A stretch of DNA of 64,000 nucleotides from Daphnia pulex. Taxonomy: Eukaryota > Arthropoda > Branchiopoda > Diplostraca > Daphniidae. Below are positions 8,801-19,409 of this stretch, piece by piece. Positions within the stretch are counted from its first letter, which is position 1, and every line of letters begins with the position of its first letter. Location of the stretch: contig NC_060024.1 of assembly GCF_021134715.1 (NCBI RefSeq), forward strand, positions 5,518,001 through 5,582,000. The letters are read 5' to 3'. A program made the translations under genes and the position numbers. Under the pieces are notes generated by a model, which worked only from the letters and a program-made list of their open reading frames with translations, searched no databases and was not told where the DNA came from.

Positions 8801-11381
8801 GGGAGCCGATCCCACCATAGGAGACAACGAAGGCACCACTCCATTTCATCTGGCAGCGGCATTAAGTCGAGAAACCGACATTCTCGGCTTATTTCTGGCG
8901 AATAACAAACAGTTTGATATTGACCACCGAGACAAAACTGAAACGACTGCCCTGCACATGGCAGTCAAGCAATCCAACACAGCTTCAGCAGAATATCTTT
9001 TATCAAAAGGAGCCAACCCAAACGCTGCTGTTCAACATGGATACACAACACTTCACATAGCGGCCAAATATGCCAAAGACATGGACATGGTCAAACTACT
9101 ACTCAATCACAAAGGCACCAATGTCAACTATTTAGACAACAAAGGAAGAAATGCGCTTCATTACGCAATGGACAACATGCACGGACACGGCAAAGTAATT
9201 GCCAATCTGTTGAGGGAAAAAATGGCCACGACGTCAGAAGGAGACAATTACGAACCGAAGAACATTGCGGCATTGGTACCAAGTCTCACCGAAGAAGATT
9301 CCGACATAGAAACAATTCGTTTGCTGATAGAAGATGGACAAGATGTTAGCGCGATGACATGGGGAGAAAACGGAGCGAACGCACTTCACCTGGCGGCAGC
9401 TAATGAAGAGACGACCGATCTCATCGACGCCTTTCTGGAAACGGGAAAATTCGACATCGATGGAGTCGACAACAACGGAAGGACACCTCTCCATTACGCA
9501 ATCAAAAGACCCAACCCGGTTACAATCAACGCTCTAGCAATTCATACCGAAGCGGTGGACGTGAATTGTGTCGACAAACAAGGAAGGACTCCTCTCGCTT
9601 GTGCTAGGGACAACAAACACGGACTAAGTGAAAGAATTGCCAATCGATTGAAAGAAAATGGCGCCGTGAGGGTCGAAGAAGAAATATGCCAAGATAATTT
9701 GCTTGACGAATGCACATCAGGGGGAGAGGCCACTGGAAATTCCTTAGTCAACGACGAAGACGAAAATGAGAGCGAAACTGAGAATCCTAAGAAAGCACCT
9801 ACGTTTAAAATCGTCGTGGATTCGAGCGGGGAAAAGATTCGTATTCAGATCAAGGAGGGAACAAAACTGGGCAAAGGGAATTGGGGAGAACACGTCATGA
9901 ATGCACTTCGTTCGGCATTACGTAAAGCGAAAGCAACGGAAATCATCGATATCTCTTTGGATACAGAAAGTCGTGACCCGCATGTGACAACACCTCCCGA
10001 ATGCACATCAGATGATGACAACGAGAATATGGTGAAGAAAGTTCTAACAGAGGCAATCGCACATTCAGACGCTGAAAAGGTTCGCAACCTGATAGAAATG
10101 GGAGCCGATATCAGTAAAGTGACGTGGAGAGGATTGAATGCCCTGCATGCTGCATCGGTTTGTGCAAAGACAACCGAAATACTTGATGTCATTTTGGCAA
10201 GTGGCGAGATCGACATCAATGCTGGTCGTAACGAAGATGGCGAAACTGCACTTCATTTCGCATTGCGCGCCAACAAAATGACTACTGCTCGCTACTTGCT
10301 GGAAAAGGGAGCCGATACCACCAAACGAAACAATGCCGGAAACACTCCATTTCACGAGGCAGCGACATTTAGTCGAGAAACCGACATTCTCGATTTCATT
10401 ATGGCCAACAACAAAAAATTTGATATTGACCACCGAAACCAATCTGGACTGACTGCCCTCCACATGGCAATCAAGGTATCCAACACAGCTACAGCAGAAT
10501 ATCTTTTATCAAAAGGAGCCAACCCAAACGCTGCTGATCGAAATGGACGCACTCCACTTCACGTGGCGGCCTATTATGCCAAAGACATGGAAATTGTCAA
10601 ACTACTCCTCAACCGCAAAAACGTGAATGTTAATCATTTAGACAATAGCGGACATAGTGCGCTGTTTTACGCAACGAGCAACGAGCACGGACTTGGCGAG
10701 GCAATTGCCAATCTGCTGAGGGAAAAAATGGCCACAAAGGCAGAAGAAATCAATCACGAACCGGAGAACATGGCGGCACCGGTTCCAGCATGTCGCATCA
10801 AACAAGATTCGGACATGGAAACGATTCGCTTCTTGATAGAAAATGGACAAGATATTAGCGCAATGACATGGGGAGAAAATGGAGCGAAGGCACTTCACGT
10901 GGCGGTAGCTAACGAAAAGACGATGGCGGATCTCATCAACGCCATTCTGGAAACTGGAAAATTTGACGTCAACGGAGTCGACAGCGACGGAAGGACACCT
11001 CTCCATTACGCAATCATGGGAACCAACTATGAAAGAAATGTTCCTCACCTGATTGGAAAAGGAGCCGATCCCAATATTGCTGACAACAACGGAATCACCC
11101 CTCTTCACATGGCAGTGATACATGCAGAATCGTTGGATCTCATCGATATTCTCCTCAAAACTAAAAAACTAGACGTCAATGACTACGACGACAACGGACT
11201 CGCTGCTCGCGATTGCGCTCGATACAACAAACACGGACTAGGCGACACGATTATCGCTCGTCTGACGGAATATATCGAAATGGAATCCCCTACGGAACTT
11301 TCAGCTTCACGTACGATCATTTTAGCTTGTATTTGTTTCTGTTTGCTAGCTTTTGTGGTATCAGCCTTACAAAACATATAA
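5895..11381 (+). CDS. Large intronless ankyrin-repeat protein with protease-like N-terminus and tail anchor
   Basis: A single uninterrupted frame of 1828 codons. Residues 1-215 are not ankyrin. They contain a His-bearing strand (AFHVFIVF, H102) and a later NSNCQSFV motif (C188), an arrangement like circularly permuted papain-fold families (LRAT, PPPDE), where His precedes Cys. Residues from about 230 to 1790 hold many ankyrin repeats with clear GADPN, GRTPLH and DVNxxDxxG signatures. They are interrupted by charged linkers near 590-640, 1060-1110, 1220-1370 and 1600-1630. Residues about 1803-1825 form one hydrophobic segment at the extreme C-terminus, consistent with a tail-anchored membrane protein facing the cytosol. 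The start at 5895 is the first Met of the frame, 52 bp after the transposon end. The lack of introns contrasts with its neighbours. Enzyme activity and partners are unknown. Confidence 0.85.
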   Translation: MATLESLAKWIPFSQYFGGESQQKLLFVPDADKPDVDHEISEPALFRFLLNEETLKNFDEAEVEIPEMLAVLKTIDKESKIIEFETHQSSIDIMKDFKGAFHVFIVFKSTSEKVGDYWWSLEKGMDFITLQRSSNKNGVKDKLYGESRTKVEPIEEGLIGKGTIQDLFALLWAQQIIPEKYHILNSNCQSFVTFISQQITEKGYKYQGFFKYSPAPESGRDKKMLDLIVILRGSSDWHPLFTLIQMGNIDLFDKIVASGKYDINAFYNGLTPLDSAILFSKTEMVKHLLKHPLNANPTITRGNFGMNALHWAATSTMKTEIFDLLLAHDKINVDDVDGDGRTALHWAAYLFNVIAVKHLIDKGANPNIIDEEGISPLHVAVCNATDMKIIDLLLENIKQGDIMSLYNNNEKLFSLAGHNKHEIEEEIVDRLLKKGIIKPRNTNTRLLKRGADPTVRNKKSYTPFYLFNKEPDIVNSLLESGKVDINETIGAHRLTVLHLAIITSNLTDAHFLLSKGANPNVGDVEGRTPLQWAAWFAKDMTIIELLLNHPDVDVNCLSNNGRSALDFAKYNEQGLSEEIANLLREKGALEIEKKTVGAYQESQEYHLTLLRDYSSNRKPDEKENFLSDATVPIEDKIVKISYEYLLSAIHNSNVESVRLLLKNGADTKTWGEKGANDALHFASCFAKTTDVIDVILETGKFDINGVDSREWTPLHYAMGGTNFEIKIRHLIGKGADPNIADKEGNTPLHFVTSQHAKEIENINLMLEKVDINHRDKEGMTAPHSGIIFKPVEIVRCLMENGADPTIRNKESYTPFHLAAMFLTDTDVLNLMLENEKQIDIDESDKSGLTALHLAIMKSNVISVRFLLARGANPNVVDKCGHTPLHVAVALAKNMDIVKLLLNQNDANVNYLDNNGFDALRFTKYNKYGLTEIREIGDFDINCREENGWTPLHFAMIPINVETARYLLEKGADPTIGDNEGTTPFHLAAALSRETDILGLFLANNKQFDIDHRDKTETTALHMAVKQSNTASAEYLLSKGANPNAAVQHGYTTLHIAAKYAKDMDMVKLLLNHKGTNVNYLDNKGRNALHYAMDNMHGHGKVIANLLREKMATTSEGDNYEPKNIAALVPSLTEEDSDIETIRLLIEDGQDVSAMTWGENGANALHLAAANEETTDLIDAFLETGKFDIDGVDNNGRTPLHYAIKRPNPVTINALAIHTEAVDVNCVDKQGRTPLACARDNKHGLSERIANRLKENGAVRVEEEICQDNLLDECTSGGEATGNSLVNDEDENESETENPKKAPTFKIVVDSSGEKIRIQIKEGTKLGKGNWGEHVMNALRSALRKAKATEIIDISLDTESRDPHVTTPPECTSDDDNENMVKKVLTEAIAHSDAEKVRNLIEMGADISKVTWRGLNALHAASVCAKTTEILDVILASGEIDINAGRNEDGETALHFALRANKMTTARYLLEKGADTTKRNNAGNTPFHEAATFSRETDILDFIMANNKKFDIDHRNQSGLTALHMAIKVSNTATAEYLLSKGANPNAADRNGRTPLHVAAYYAKDMEIVKLLLNRKNVNVNHLDNSGHSALFYATSNEHGLGEAIANLLREKMATKAEEINHEPENMAAPVPACRIKQDSDMETIRFLIENGQDISAMTWGENGAKALHVAVANEKTMADLINAILETGKFDVNGVDSDGRTPLHYAIMGTNYERNVPHLIGKGADPNIADNNGITPLHMAVIHAESLDLIDILLKTKKLDVNDYDDNGLAARDCARYNKHGLGDTIIARLTEYIEMESPTELSASRTIILACICFCLLAFVVSALQNI

Positions 11382-11491
11382 TGTTTTAATGCTGCAACAA
11401 CCCCAATAATTTTCTTTTTGAAATAATTCCAATTGTTTCACAATTATACTAATAAGAAATGTTGGAAATTGGTGGCTGTACAATTTAAACA

Positions 11492-11497
11492 AATAAA
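11492..11497 (+). promoter_or_regulatory. Poly(A) signal of the ankyrin gene
   Basis: AATAAA lies 111 bp after the stop codon, in AT-rich sequence typical of a 3' end. Confidence 0.5.
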
Positions 11498-11749
11498 AAT
11501 ATTTAATAGCTAATTGTTTTTATCTTCATTCATATTGCCAGTCCTTACGCTTACGATTATACGATTTGAGTATCTAGAGAAGCAAGTCAAACGGGACGCC
11601 TGTTCTAAACGTTACAAGAACCGCATCGTTGGCTGCTCTGCTGTATCAACGTAATTCTTTCATTCAATTGTCCTTTCATTCAGAATTAGATTCAGAAATG
11701 GTCAATTGTCAATAAACTTAAGACGCGTTAGTTGCGTCGTGAAGTGAAA

Positions 11750-12114
11750 GACAGGAGAAACAACGACGTACTAAGAGTTTGATATCATGCTGAAGCCGGC
11801 TGGAACTAAACCGCTTGGCGGCGCTGAGTGGTGGTAGGGCAGTTTTACTTTTTGTGTTTACAACATTAGTAGAAGTTAGCTACTGTAGCAAAGTTTTATT
11901 GAATTTTCAACATAGCTTAAGTTAATTTGTTTTATGAAGAAGTGAATTTATGTTCTCGAAATGACTATTTGAATCTTTTTTTCCCTTCCCAGTTCCCACT
12001 GCTTTGCAAAACTGCCCTACCACCGCACAGCGCCGCCAAGCGGTTTAGTTCCAGCCAGGCTTCAGCATGATATCAGATTTTGGTCTGTTAGCCTATTCCG
12101 TTGTTTCTCCTGTC
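11750..12114. mobile_element. Small inverted-repeat (MITE-like) element
   Basis: Left arm 11750-11846 and right arm 12008-12114 are imperfect inverted copies. Both carry GACAGGAGAAACAACG, GATATCATGCTGAAGCC, GGCTGGAACTAAACCGCTTG and GGTGGTAGGGCAGTTTT in the same order when one is reverse-complemented. The arms are about 100 bp around a 160-bp AT-rich centre. There is no coding capacity. No target duplication was resolved. Confidence 0.65.
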
Positions 12115-12616
12115 ATTCTTCTTCATGGTTGCGTTAAACAATTTTTCCTATTGTAGCATAGGTTAAGAAACTGCTCGAGGAACTGACCTGAACAAAAGTT
12201 AAGGTGTAGGCCTACTGTGTCAGGATCCATCTCAGATTTTCCTTTCCTTCCGCATATCGACATCGTCCGACAGCAGGAGCACTGGCCATCATCCGGAAGT
12301 GGGCGAAATAATATTTCCTAGATTGAATAGCGGTTGACTTTGTTAGTAGCGGAATGGGACAGGTGATGTGATTTTCTCGAATAGTCTAGGTTGAGTATGA
12401 AAAAATTTATACATGCTGGCAAAAAAAAAATGAAAAATTCAAACGAGGTCAGACCACGCCCCACGGATAATAACGCCAATCGATGAAGGGAAGGTGGCCT
12501 TTAATTCGATTTGGTCACTCTTCCCTCACTCACATCACACAAGACGGACGGAAGGATATCTATAAAACAAACATAATGCGGAAACATCTGGCCAAATGTT
12601 TAAAATTGCACAGTGT
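12115..12616. other. Intergenic, no gene seen
   Basis: About 500 bp between the inverted-repeat element and the tRNA gene. I see no homology, no long frame and no repeat beyond short A-runs near 12421. Confidence 0.4.
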
Positions 12617-12698
12617 CGACGTGGATGAGATTCGAACTCATGCGTGCAGAACACAACAGATTAGCAGTCTGTCGCCTTAACCACTCGGCCACCACGTC
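12617..12698 (-). tRNA. tRNA-Ser(GCU)
   Basis: Read on the minus strand, the 82-nt sequence folds as a type II tRNA. The acceptor stem GACGTGG pairs with CCACGTC (12618-12624), with discriminator G. The D-arm A box is TGGCCGAGTGG, the anticodon loop reads CTGCTAA with anticodon GCT, there is a long variable arm, and the T-loop B box is GTTCGAATC. The long variable arm and GCT anticodon make it a serine tRNA decoding AGC/AGU. There is no intron and no encoded CCA. Confidence 0.95.
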
Positions 12699-13824
12699 TG
12701 CAGCTTCATCCACTACCATGATATGATTATCACATTTGATAGCACACATCTTGATGGTCGAATTTTGTTCTGGATTGAAATTTCGTATGATTTCCAATAG
12801 CCGAATCACCAGGTTAAACGAACAGCAAAAGTCGGTCGTTTATTGGTGAATACTTGGCGAAATAAGTAGTGCAAACTTCCCTCTGCTTCCCTAATAAAAG
12901 TCGGTCAATAACTACGAACTTTCTGCTGACAAAGAACAGCATAAAGACAGAAACCATGTGTATCCTGGAGAGACACTCTCTCCTGCAGAAACTCTTTTTA
13001 ATCTGTGCAGACATCAAAATGTGCAGACTCCAAACATGGCCAATGGCCACAATGAAAAGCTAAACAAAAGTACAATACCCCAAATGCAAAATTAATTAAA
13101 CTGAGAATATACTAGGCCTAGGCCTAGCCTACTAGACAGAAAATTTATAACCGCCAAAAAATAAAAAGAAAGAAAAAACCTTGCCTCCTCTCCACCCTAA
13201 CAACACATCGATTTGGCCTAAGGGCATCAAACATGGCTGCCGTCTCAACATGCCGTCTGCTGACCTTGACACTGTGCAATCGTCTGTGTTAACGTCTGAG
13301 GTATGACGCGTTAATGTCTCTTCAATTTTTGGTAAGTTCAACAATAGATAACAAACTTCGGTAAAAAACGGTCATCACTCTGGCACAGATTCGTATAGGA
13401 TAGGTATACCAGGAACATGGCCACCTTATTTCGCAAGTGCTCATGTGAAATTCCATAAATTTGTTTCGTGCATTTTTAGTTACTTGTAAACTTTATTTTG
13501 CTAACCTGATAAAATCATTTACTATGTTACAAGTAGATATTCACTGTTAAGTGGCATGAGCATGACCATTCGAATGTTGGGGAATTTAAGGTGAAGTGTC
13601 AAGTGAGGTTTCCATGATAACATGGCGGGTCTTCGGGCTCATCTTGTCGTCGAACGTCGACCAGTGACTTAAAAATGTAGTCTCTAGTTTGGCCAGGTTT
13701 GGCATTGTAATTATGAAAATGATTTTTGCCTTATCGATCTGCTTCAATCTTTCAAAACCGTCGCCATCCAAAGTCTAAGTGTGTGCTCAACAATATCTTT
13801 TGACATTTCAGATTTTAAATTAAA
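12699..13824. other. Intergenic, upstream of the UBF-like gene
   Basis: No coding region is supported. TAGGCCTAGGCCTAG near 13110 is a local copy of the palindromic string common in this window. The last 200 bp before 13825 presumably hold the promoter and 5' UTR of the UBF-like gene, but no core promoter element stands out. Confidence 0.4.
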
Positions 13825-16818
13825 ATGGGAAACGAAAGAAAACCAACAAGGATTTACGACGACGTAGCATCGACTTCATCTACAAACGCGCGAATGAATG
13901 AAGGTCAGTGACATTGATTCTTATTAATTGTTTTACAATTAGACTTGTTTCTGTTGTTAATATGTGTTATGTAATTTTCCTAGGATCAAGAAAGCGCAAA
14001 GCACCTTCCAGTCCAATACCAGATGATTATGCACATTCACCTCTAGGTACTATTTGCATATTTTTTTTGTGTGTGTAACATTTTACTATTGATATTAGTA
14101 ATAATCAGTTAAATTTTTTAACTATGTAATAAATTTTAAATTATTTTTATTCCAGGATTACTTTTGGAAATTTTATGTGTACTGCAAACATGATGTTGTA
14201 AAATTATTATTTTTTATTTGTTTTACAGTTGAGGCCAAAGACGAAGATGATGAAGGGAGAGAAGATGAGGAGGAAGAGAAAGAAGATAGTAACGATGAAA
14301 TAGATGACGATTTAGAAGGTAACGATGTCGAGGAAGAGGACGAAGAAGAAAATGGGATCGCTTCAGGTATAAGAAAACTCAACGTGTTGTTATGTTGATC
14401 AATGTATGTCTATTCTCTAATTACAGCATGGCCCAAGAGTGACGATTGCGAGCTCTTTAAGCGTATCCGAAAAGCATGTCCAAAAGATGATGCCATGAAG
14501 TACGAATTGCGTGTCAACCATTTGAACTGGGAATCTGTAAGTTAAATTTTAAGTTTGTAAAAACTAATCCGATTGAACTTCAACAAATGCCTTTTAATTC
14601 CAGATTAAATTTCAAGATTATTCTGCAGAAGAGTGTAAAAATCGGTGGTTACATGTTCAAGTACGTAAACATTATAACATTTTTGGCTCGAAAGAAGTCA
14701 CTTCTATGAACTGATCCAATTATACGATATTAGACTCATTTGAGGAATTATCGGATCCTTGCCGAAGTGTTAGAAGATGCTGAATCGTGGGTAGATGGAC
14801 CATGTTATAATAACTTAAACAAAAGAAGAATGGTATTAGTTTTTATTTGCTACATTTATCTTTGCATTGCTTCAAATTTTTTTTTTATGGTTTTCATTTT
14901 CCAGAATACCCAGAAGCATCCTGATGTTCAGCCCAAAAAGCCAAGAACTTCCTACATGTTGCCCTCCATGGAACAAAACGATGCTGTTTTGGAGAAGCAA
15001 TCTGGTCTGGAAGTGGTATGAAAAGTAGATAGTAAATCTTCTGCCTGTTTTTTGACATATTTTTATCACCAGAAAAATGAATTGGCTTCAACAACAGAGA
15101 AATCCCCTGCTTTGGCGGCTAGTAATCAAATGTTATTCAAAGCAGAGAAGATAACTGAACCTCTTAAACCACCAGCGTAATTAAAGTTTCTATTGTATTG
15201 TAGAGTGATGGTATACCATTTAATTGTTTTTCATTATTAGGAGTGCTGCTGCTTATTACGTTATGACGCATCATTCCAAATTTGGTAATCTTACTCCTGC
15301 TGAAATTGATGTTGTTTGGGGAATGGTGTCTGAGAAACAAAAGAAAAAGCGCGTTAAAGAACACAAAAAGGTGCAGAAAGACTACGTTCGGGAATTTGAA
15401 AAATTCATCAGGGTAAATTGAATTTTTCCATTTTTGTGCTTATTTTTATCTTAGCGAATTTTGTGTTTAGTCATTGAATCCAGCCGAACTTAAATCTTAC
15501 CGCATAGTTATGAAGAATCGAGCTCGAGATCAGGAAGATGGAGATAAAGAAAATAAATCCACTTCCGCATCTTTAAAATCCCCAGAGGGTTCCAGTGATT
15601 CGCCGTCCAAAGAATCCGTGGCAAGTGCTGATTCGAAATCTGTCAAGTCATCTTCGAATGTCAATGTGAAGTCATCAACAGAAAAAATGGATTCAAAAAC
15701 ACTGACATCCCGTCCTTTGGCGCCTAGTCATCAATCGTTGTTTGTGGCAGATAAGATGGTCGAACCAACTAAACCACCAGCGTAATTAAAATTTCTATTG
15801 TATTGTAGAGTGATGGTAAACCATTGAAATTTTATTTCATTATTAGGAGTGCTGCTGCTTATTACGTTATGACACATCAGTCCAAATTGGGTGAACTTTC
15901 TCCTGCTGAAATCGATGTTGTTTGGATAAAGTTGTCTGGGGAACAGAGGAAGAAGTGCATTGAAGAACACTCAAATAAGTATGAAGATTATGTTTTGGAT
16001 TTGGATAAATTCGCCAAGGTAAATTCAAGCGTTTCATTTTTGTGCCAATTTTTATCTAATCGAATTTTGTGTCAAGTCATTGAATCCAGCCGAACTTAGA
16101 TCTCACCGCACAGTTATGGAGAATCGAGATCAGGAAGATGGAGATAAAGAAAGTAAATCCATTTCCGCATCTTCAAAATCTCCAGAGGGTTCCACTGGTT
16201 CGCCGTCGAAAAAATCCGCGGCAAGTGCTGATTCGAAATCTGACAAACCACCTTCCCAAATCAATTCCAATATGAAGTCATCAACAGAAAAAATGGCTTC
16301 AACAACACTGAAATCATCTTCTTTGGCGGCCAGTCATCAATCGTTATTCAAAGCAGAGAAGATGACTGAACCACTTAAACCACCAGCGTAATTGAAATTT
16401 CTGTTATACTGTGGAGTGATGGTACCATTGAAATATTTTTTCATTATTAGGAGTGCTGCTGCTTATTACGCTATGACGCATCATTCCAAATTGGGTCAAC
16501 TTACTCATGCTGAAATCGAGGTTCTTTGGGGAAGGGTGTCTGAGAAAGAGAAGAAGAAGTTCATTGAAGAACTCAAAAAGGTGCATAAAGACTACGTTCG
16601 CGAATTTGAAAAATTCATCAGGGTAATTTCAAGCGTTCCATTTTTGTACTAATTTTATGTAATCGAATTTTGTAATTTAGACATTGAATCCAGCCGAACT
16701 TAGATCTTATCGCACAATTATGAGAAACCGTGCTCGGGATGAGGAGGAAGAAGTTAAAGAAAGTTCTGACGAAGAAAGTTCTGATGAAGAAAGAAATGAC
16801 GAAGAAAGAATGTTGTGA
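13825..16818 (+). CDS. UBF-like multi-HMG-box protein (nucleolar transcription factor 1-like)
   Basis: Fourteen exons join in phase to a 678-residue protein: 13825-13903, 13984-14046, 14229-14366, 14427-14536, 14604-14660, 14734-14832, 14905-15015, 15073-15176, 15241-15412, 15471-15781, 15847-16018, 16077-16387, 16451-16622, 16681-16818. In order it has a short basic N-terminus, a Glu/Asp-rich stretch (about 48-93), a segment resembling the UBF dimerisation region and start of HMG box 1 (about 94-200), then three HMG-like boxes near 248-315, 409-476 and 570-637. Each of these begins KPPASAAAYY and is followed by SLNPAEL or TLNPAEL. Two Ser/Lys-rich linkers separate the boxes, and the tail is acidic. 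UBF activates RNA polymerase I at rDNA; the order of parts and acidic tail fit, but fewer box types are present than in vertebrates. Function is inferred. Confidence 0.8.
15170..16450 (+). repeat. Tandem exon-pair repeat within the UBF-like gene
   Basis: The 172-bp HMG-box exon occurs three times (15241, 15847, 16451). The 311-bp linker exon occurs twice (15471, 16077), with a 104-bp relative at 15073. The copies have identical lengths and splice phases. The introns are also copied: GTAATTAAA, GAGTGATGG and TTTTTCATTATTAG precede each HMG exon. Exon and intron similarity together show tandem genomic duplication with a unit near 605 bp. Confidence 0.9.
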
Positions 16819-17845
16819 ACCGACTAGTTCCAATGAAACAAGTGGCGCTTTCTCCGGCGATGACCTTCTAATTGCCTCGGAAGAAGACTAAACGGGCTGA
16901 TAATGTACCGTTTAAAAGTGTTAAATTGAAATGTTAAATGTTTTTTACCAACCTAGAAACTTCGTTAAGTACCTACCAATTAGTTATTGGTCGTCAAATT
17001 GGTGTTGAACATCCGTTAATTCAGAATCTCTAGACCCTTAAAATAAAATGCGTAAACAAAGCCAACGGACATTCTTTCCGATAACCCAGATGGATCTCTA
17101 GAGAGTCGGGATCTTTTTTATTTTTCTAGTATACTAGTGGGCTTTCTTTTTCTCGGAATATGCAATACCACACATGTCCAATCGACAGCGGCGCCGTCAT
17201 TTCTTACTCTTACAAAGTCAAATAATTAAATAAAGATATTCAATTCGGAAAGACCGAAAGAGAGACAGGAATAGGCAAAAAGTAACTGCATTCTTTATAT
17301 TCATTTGGCTGCTGGGCCTATTCATACGAACGTGGGCCGTTACAGACGACCGAAAACAAACTAAAAAGACATCAACTATAGATATATGTAGATCAATATA
17401 TAGATTTTTAAAAAATGCAATTTGTATATTTCACAATCTGCCAATACCAATATACCATCATTCGTTAATAACTTAAAACTTTTTTTAAAATGACCAATCC
17501 AGGATAAAAATACGCAGTCAAACAGGAATAAACCTACTGCCGCCGTGCCGCGGGACGTTTAGTCGTTTACAAACGTTTTTTGACGCTTAAATAAAATTGG
17601 CAACTTCGGACGTTAGGCCAACTCTATTCCAAATTTCCAATGCCTTGAAATTCTGCAACAATGGATTCCGCATTTTAGCCTTTCGCGAGGAGGCAATCGA
17701 TGTTGTGTTGTTTATTTCGACTGCAAATCGTCGTCTGCTTAATAACACACAACTTGTTTACGTTTTACTTAATTCAAAATTCTCTCATATTAAACCGACC
17801 TCAAAATTGTGAGTTTAAAACTGAAGTTGTTGTGAGTGTAATAAA
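16819..17845. other. 3' UTR of the UBF-like gene and intergenic spacer
   Basis: The stretch holds the 3' end of the UBF-like gene (poly(A) signal at 17042) and the upstream region of MMAA. The frames at 17597-17885 show no homology and overlap the likely MMAA 5' leader. No other feature was seen. Confidence 0.5.
17042..17047 (+). promoter_or_regulatory. Poly(A) signal of the UBF-like gene
   Basis: AATAAA lies 224 bp after the stop codon at 16816-16818. It is the first clear canonical hexamer downstream. Confidence 0.4.
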
Positions 17846-19409
17846 ATGCTTAGACAATTTATTCCTGGGGCATACAAGATTCTGAATGGACATAATATAT
17901 TAACGGGTGGGAGTGGTAGGACGTCAGTAAAAAATATTCATACTTTATCGAGATCATTTCAAATCGTCGTTCAATCATCGCAAGAACTTGACAGTCGGGA
18001 GGAAAATGTTGTAGATACACTCTATAATGGTTTATTATCGTCGAATAGAGCTTGTTTGGCTAGATCAATAACTTTAACAGAGTCAACCCATCCAAGAAAA
18101 CGATTGCAGGCCAGATCCCTGTTGAAGAAAGCTCTGCAGCACTGCAAACAATGTCAACAAAATGACAATTCATTCAGTTTTCGGATCGGTAATAAAATGT
18201 GGCTTAGATTTTACAATTTACGAGAAACAAAATTGTTTATTAACTTTGTGATCAATTTCAGGATTATCAGGGCCACCAGGTGCCGGAAAATCAACATTCC
18301 TGGAAAACATGGGCAAGTTTCTTACCAGTCAGGGGGAAAAAATTGCTGTTTTAGCAGTTGATCCATCTTCTACCACAAATGGAGGTACATCCAAAATGCC
18401 GTGAGCAAAATTAATTTATAGATCAAATTCACTTTTCAGATTTCACTAGGATCACTGATGGGTGACAAAACAAGAATGCAAGAACTTTCACGAGACCTGA
18501 ATGCTTTTATACGTCCGTCGCCGACCAGTGGACATTTGGGTGGTGTCACTCGTTCCACAAATGAGGCCATAATTATGTGCGAAACTGCTGGTTACAAGAC
18601 GGTTTTCATTGAAACGGTTGGTAAGCTTCCCATCTCCTTGCCAAATATCAACTAGTCAACAGCAGCTTCTGTGTTCTCAATTTTTAGGTGTAGGACAGTC
18701 TGAATACGCCGTAGCGGATATGGTCGACATGTTTGTTGTTCTGATTCCGCCGGCTGGAGGAGACGAACTTCAGGTTAAAACCCCATTCAATTAGCTTTTC
18801 TTCCACTTTATGATAAATCTCTTTTTGTTATTCGTTTAGGGGTTGAAACGCGGTATAATGGAGCACAGTCACCTGGTAGTTGTGAACAAAGCCGATGGAG
18901 ATTTGATGGAAGCCGCGATGAGAATGCAGTACGAATACACTTCATCACTCAAGTTCATGCGACCAATATCACCGAATTGGCGGCCGAAAGTATTGACCCA
19001 TGTAATTAAATCTTTGAATCAATTCAGTGACATTTCGTTCTGTTTTTAGGTCCTGAAAGTCTCTTCGCTAACCAAAGAAGGACTACCCGAGTTATGGGCC
19101 GTCATGCAGGAGTTCCACCAGACCATGTTGAGAACGGGCGAGCTTCTGGAAACGCGTCGCAAGCAGCAGCGCGTTTGGATGTGGAACTACATCACTCAGC
19201 ATATCATGCAGGTATAGTTCGTAGTCGACCGAGTTGTGTCCCAGTTTGATGTTTGAAGGTTTTTCTGGCGTCTTTAGGTGTTTCGCGAGGATCCCCGAGT
19301 CAAGCGCGACATCCACGAAATGGAAAAGAATGTCGAACAAGGCTGCATGACAGCTGGCGAAGCTGCCGAAATATTACTGCATCATTTCGTACCTGATAAA
19401 ATGTTTTGA
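17846..19409 (+). CDS. MMAA: MMAA, methylmalonic aciduria type A GTPase (mitochondrial)
   Basis: Seven exons in phase give 388 residues: 17846-18188, 18262-18384, 18450-18620, 18688-18773, 18840-18989, 19050-19211, 19278-19409. The MeaB/ArgK-type G domain shows Walker [10 protein letters not shown] (about 118-126), [40 protein letters not shown] (switch region), PPAGGDELQ and the base-binding NKAD. The C-terminal part has [11 protein letters not shown], typical of the family's dimerisation helices. In animals this GTPase loads and protects adenosylcobalamin on methylmalonyl-CoA mutase in the mitochondrial matrix. The divergent first 100 residues fit a targeting presequence plus N-terminal helices. 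Exon 3 uses the acceptor ending at 18449; the nearer AG at 18439 would put a stop in frame. Length is near the usual 390-420. Confidence 0.95.

Noticed and set aside
14159..14228. Earlier acceptor (TTCCAG near 14155) for exon 3 of the UBF-like gene
   Set aside because: Using it puts a TGA in frame after a few codons; the acceptor at 14227-14228 keeps the frame open.
14173..14382. Ser-rich 69-codon frame on the minus strand
   Set aside because: It is the antisense of the acidic Glu/Asp exon of the UBF-like gene; GAA/GAG codons read backwards as Ser.
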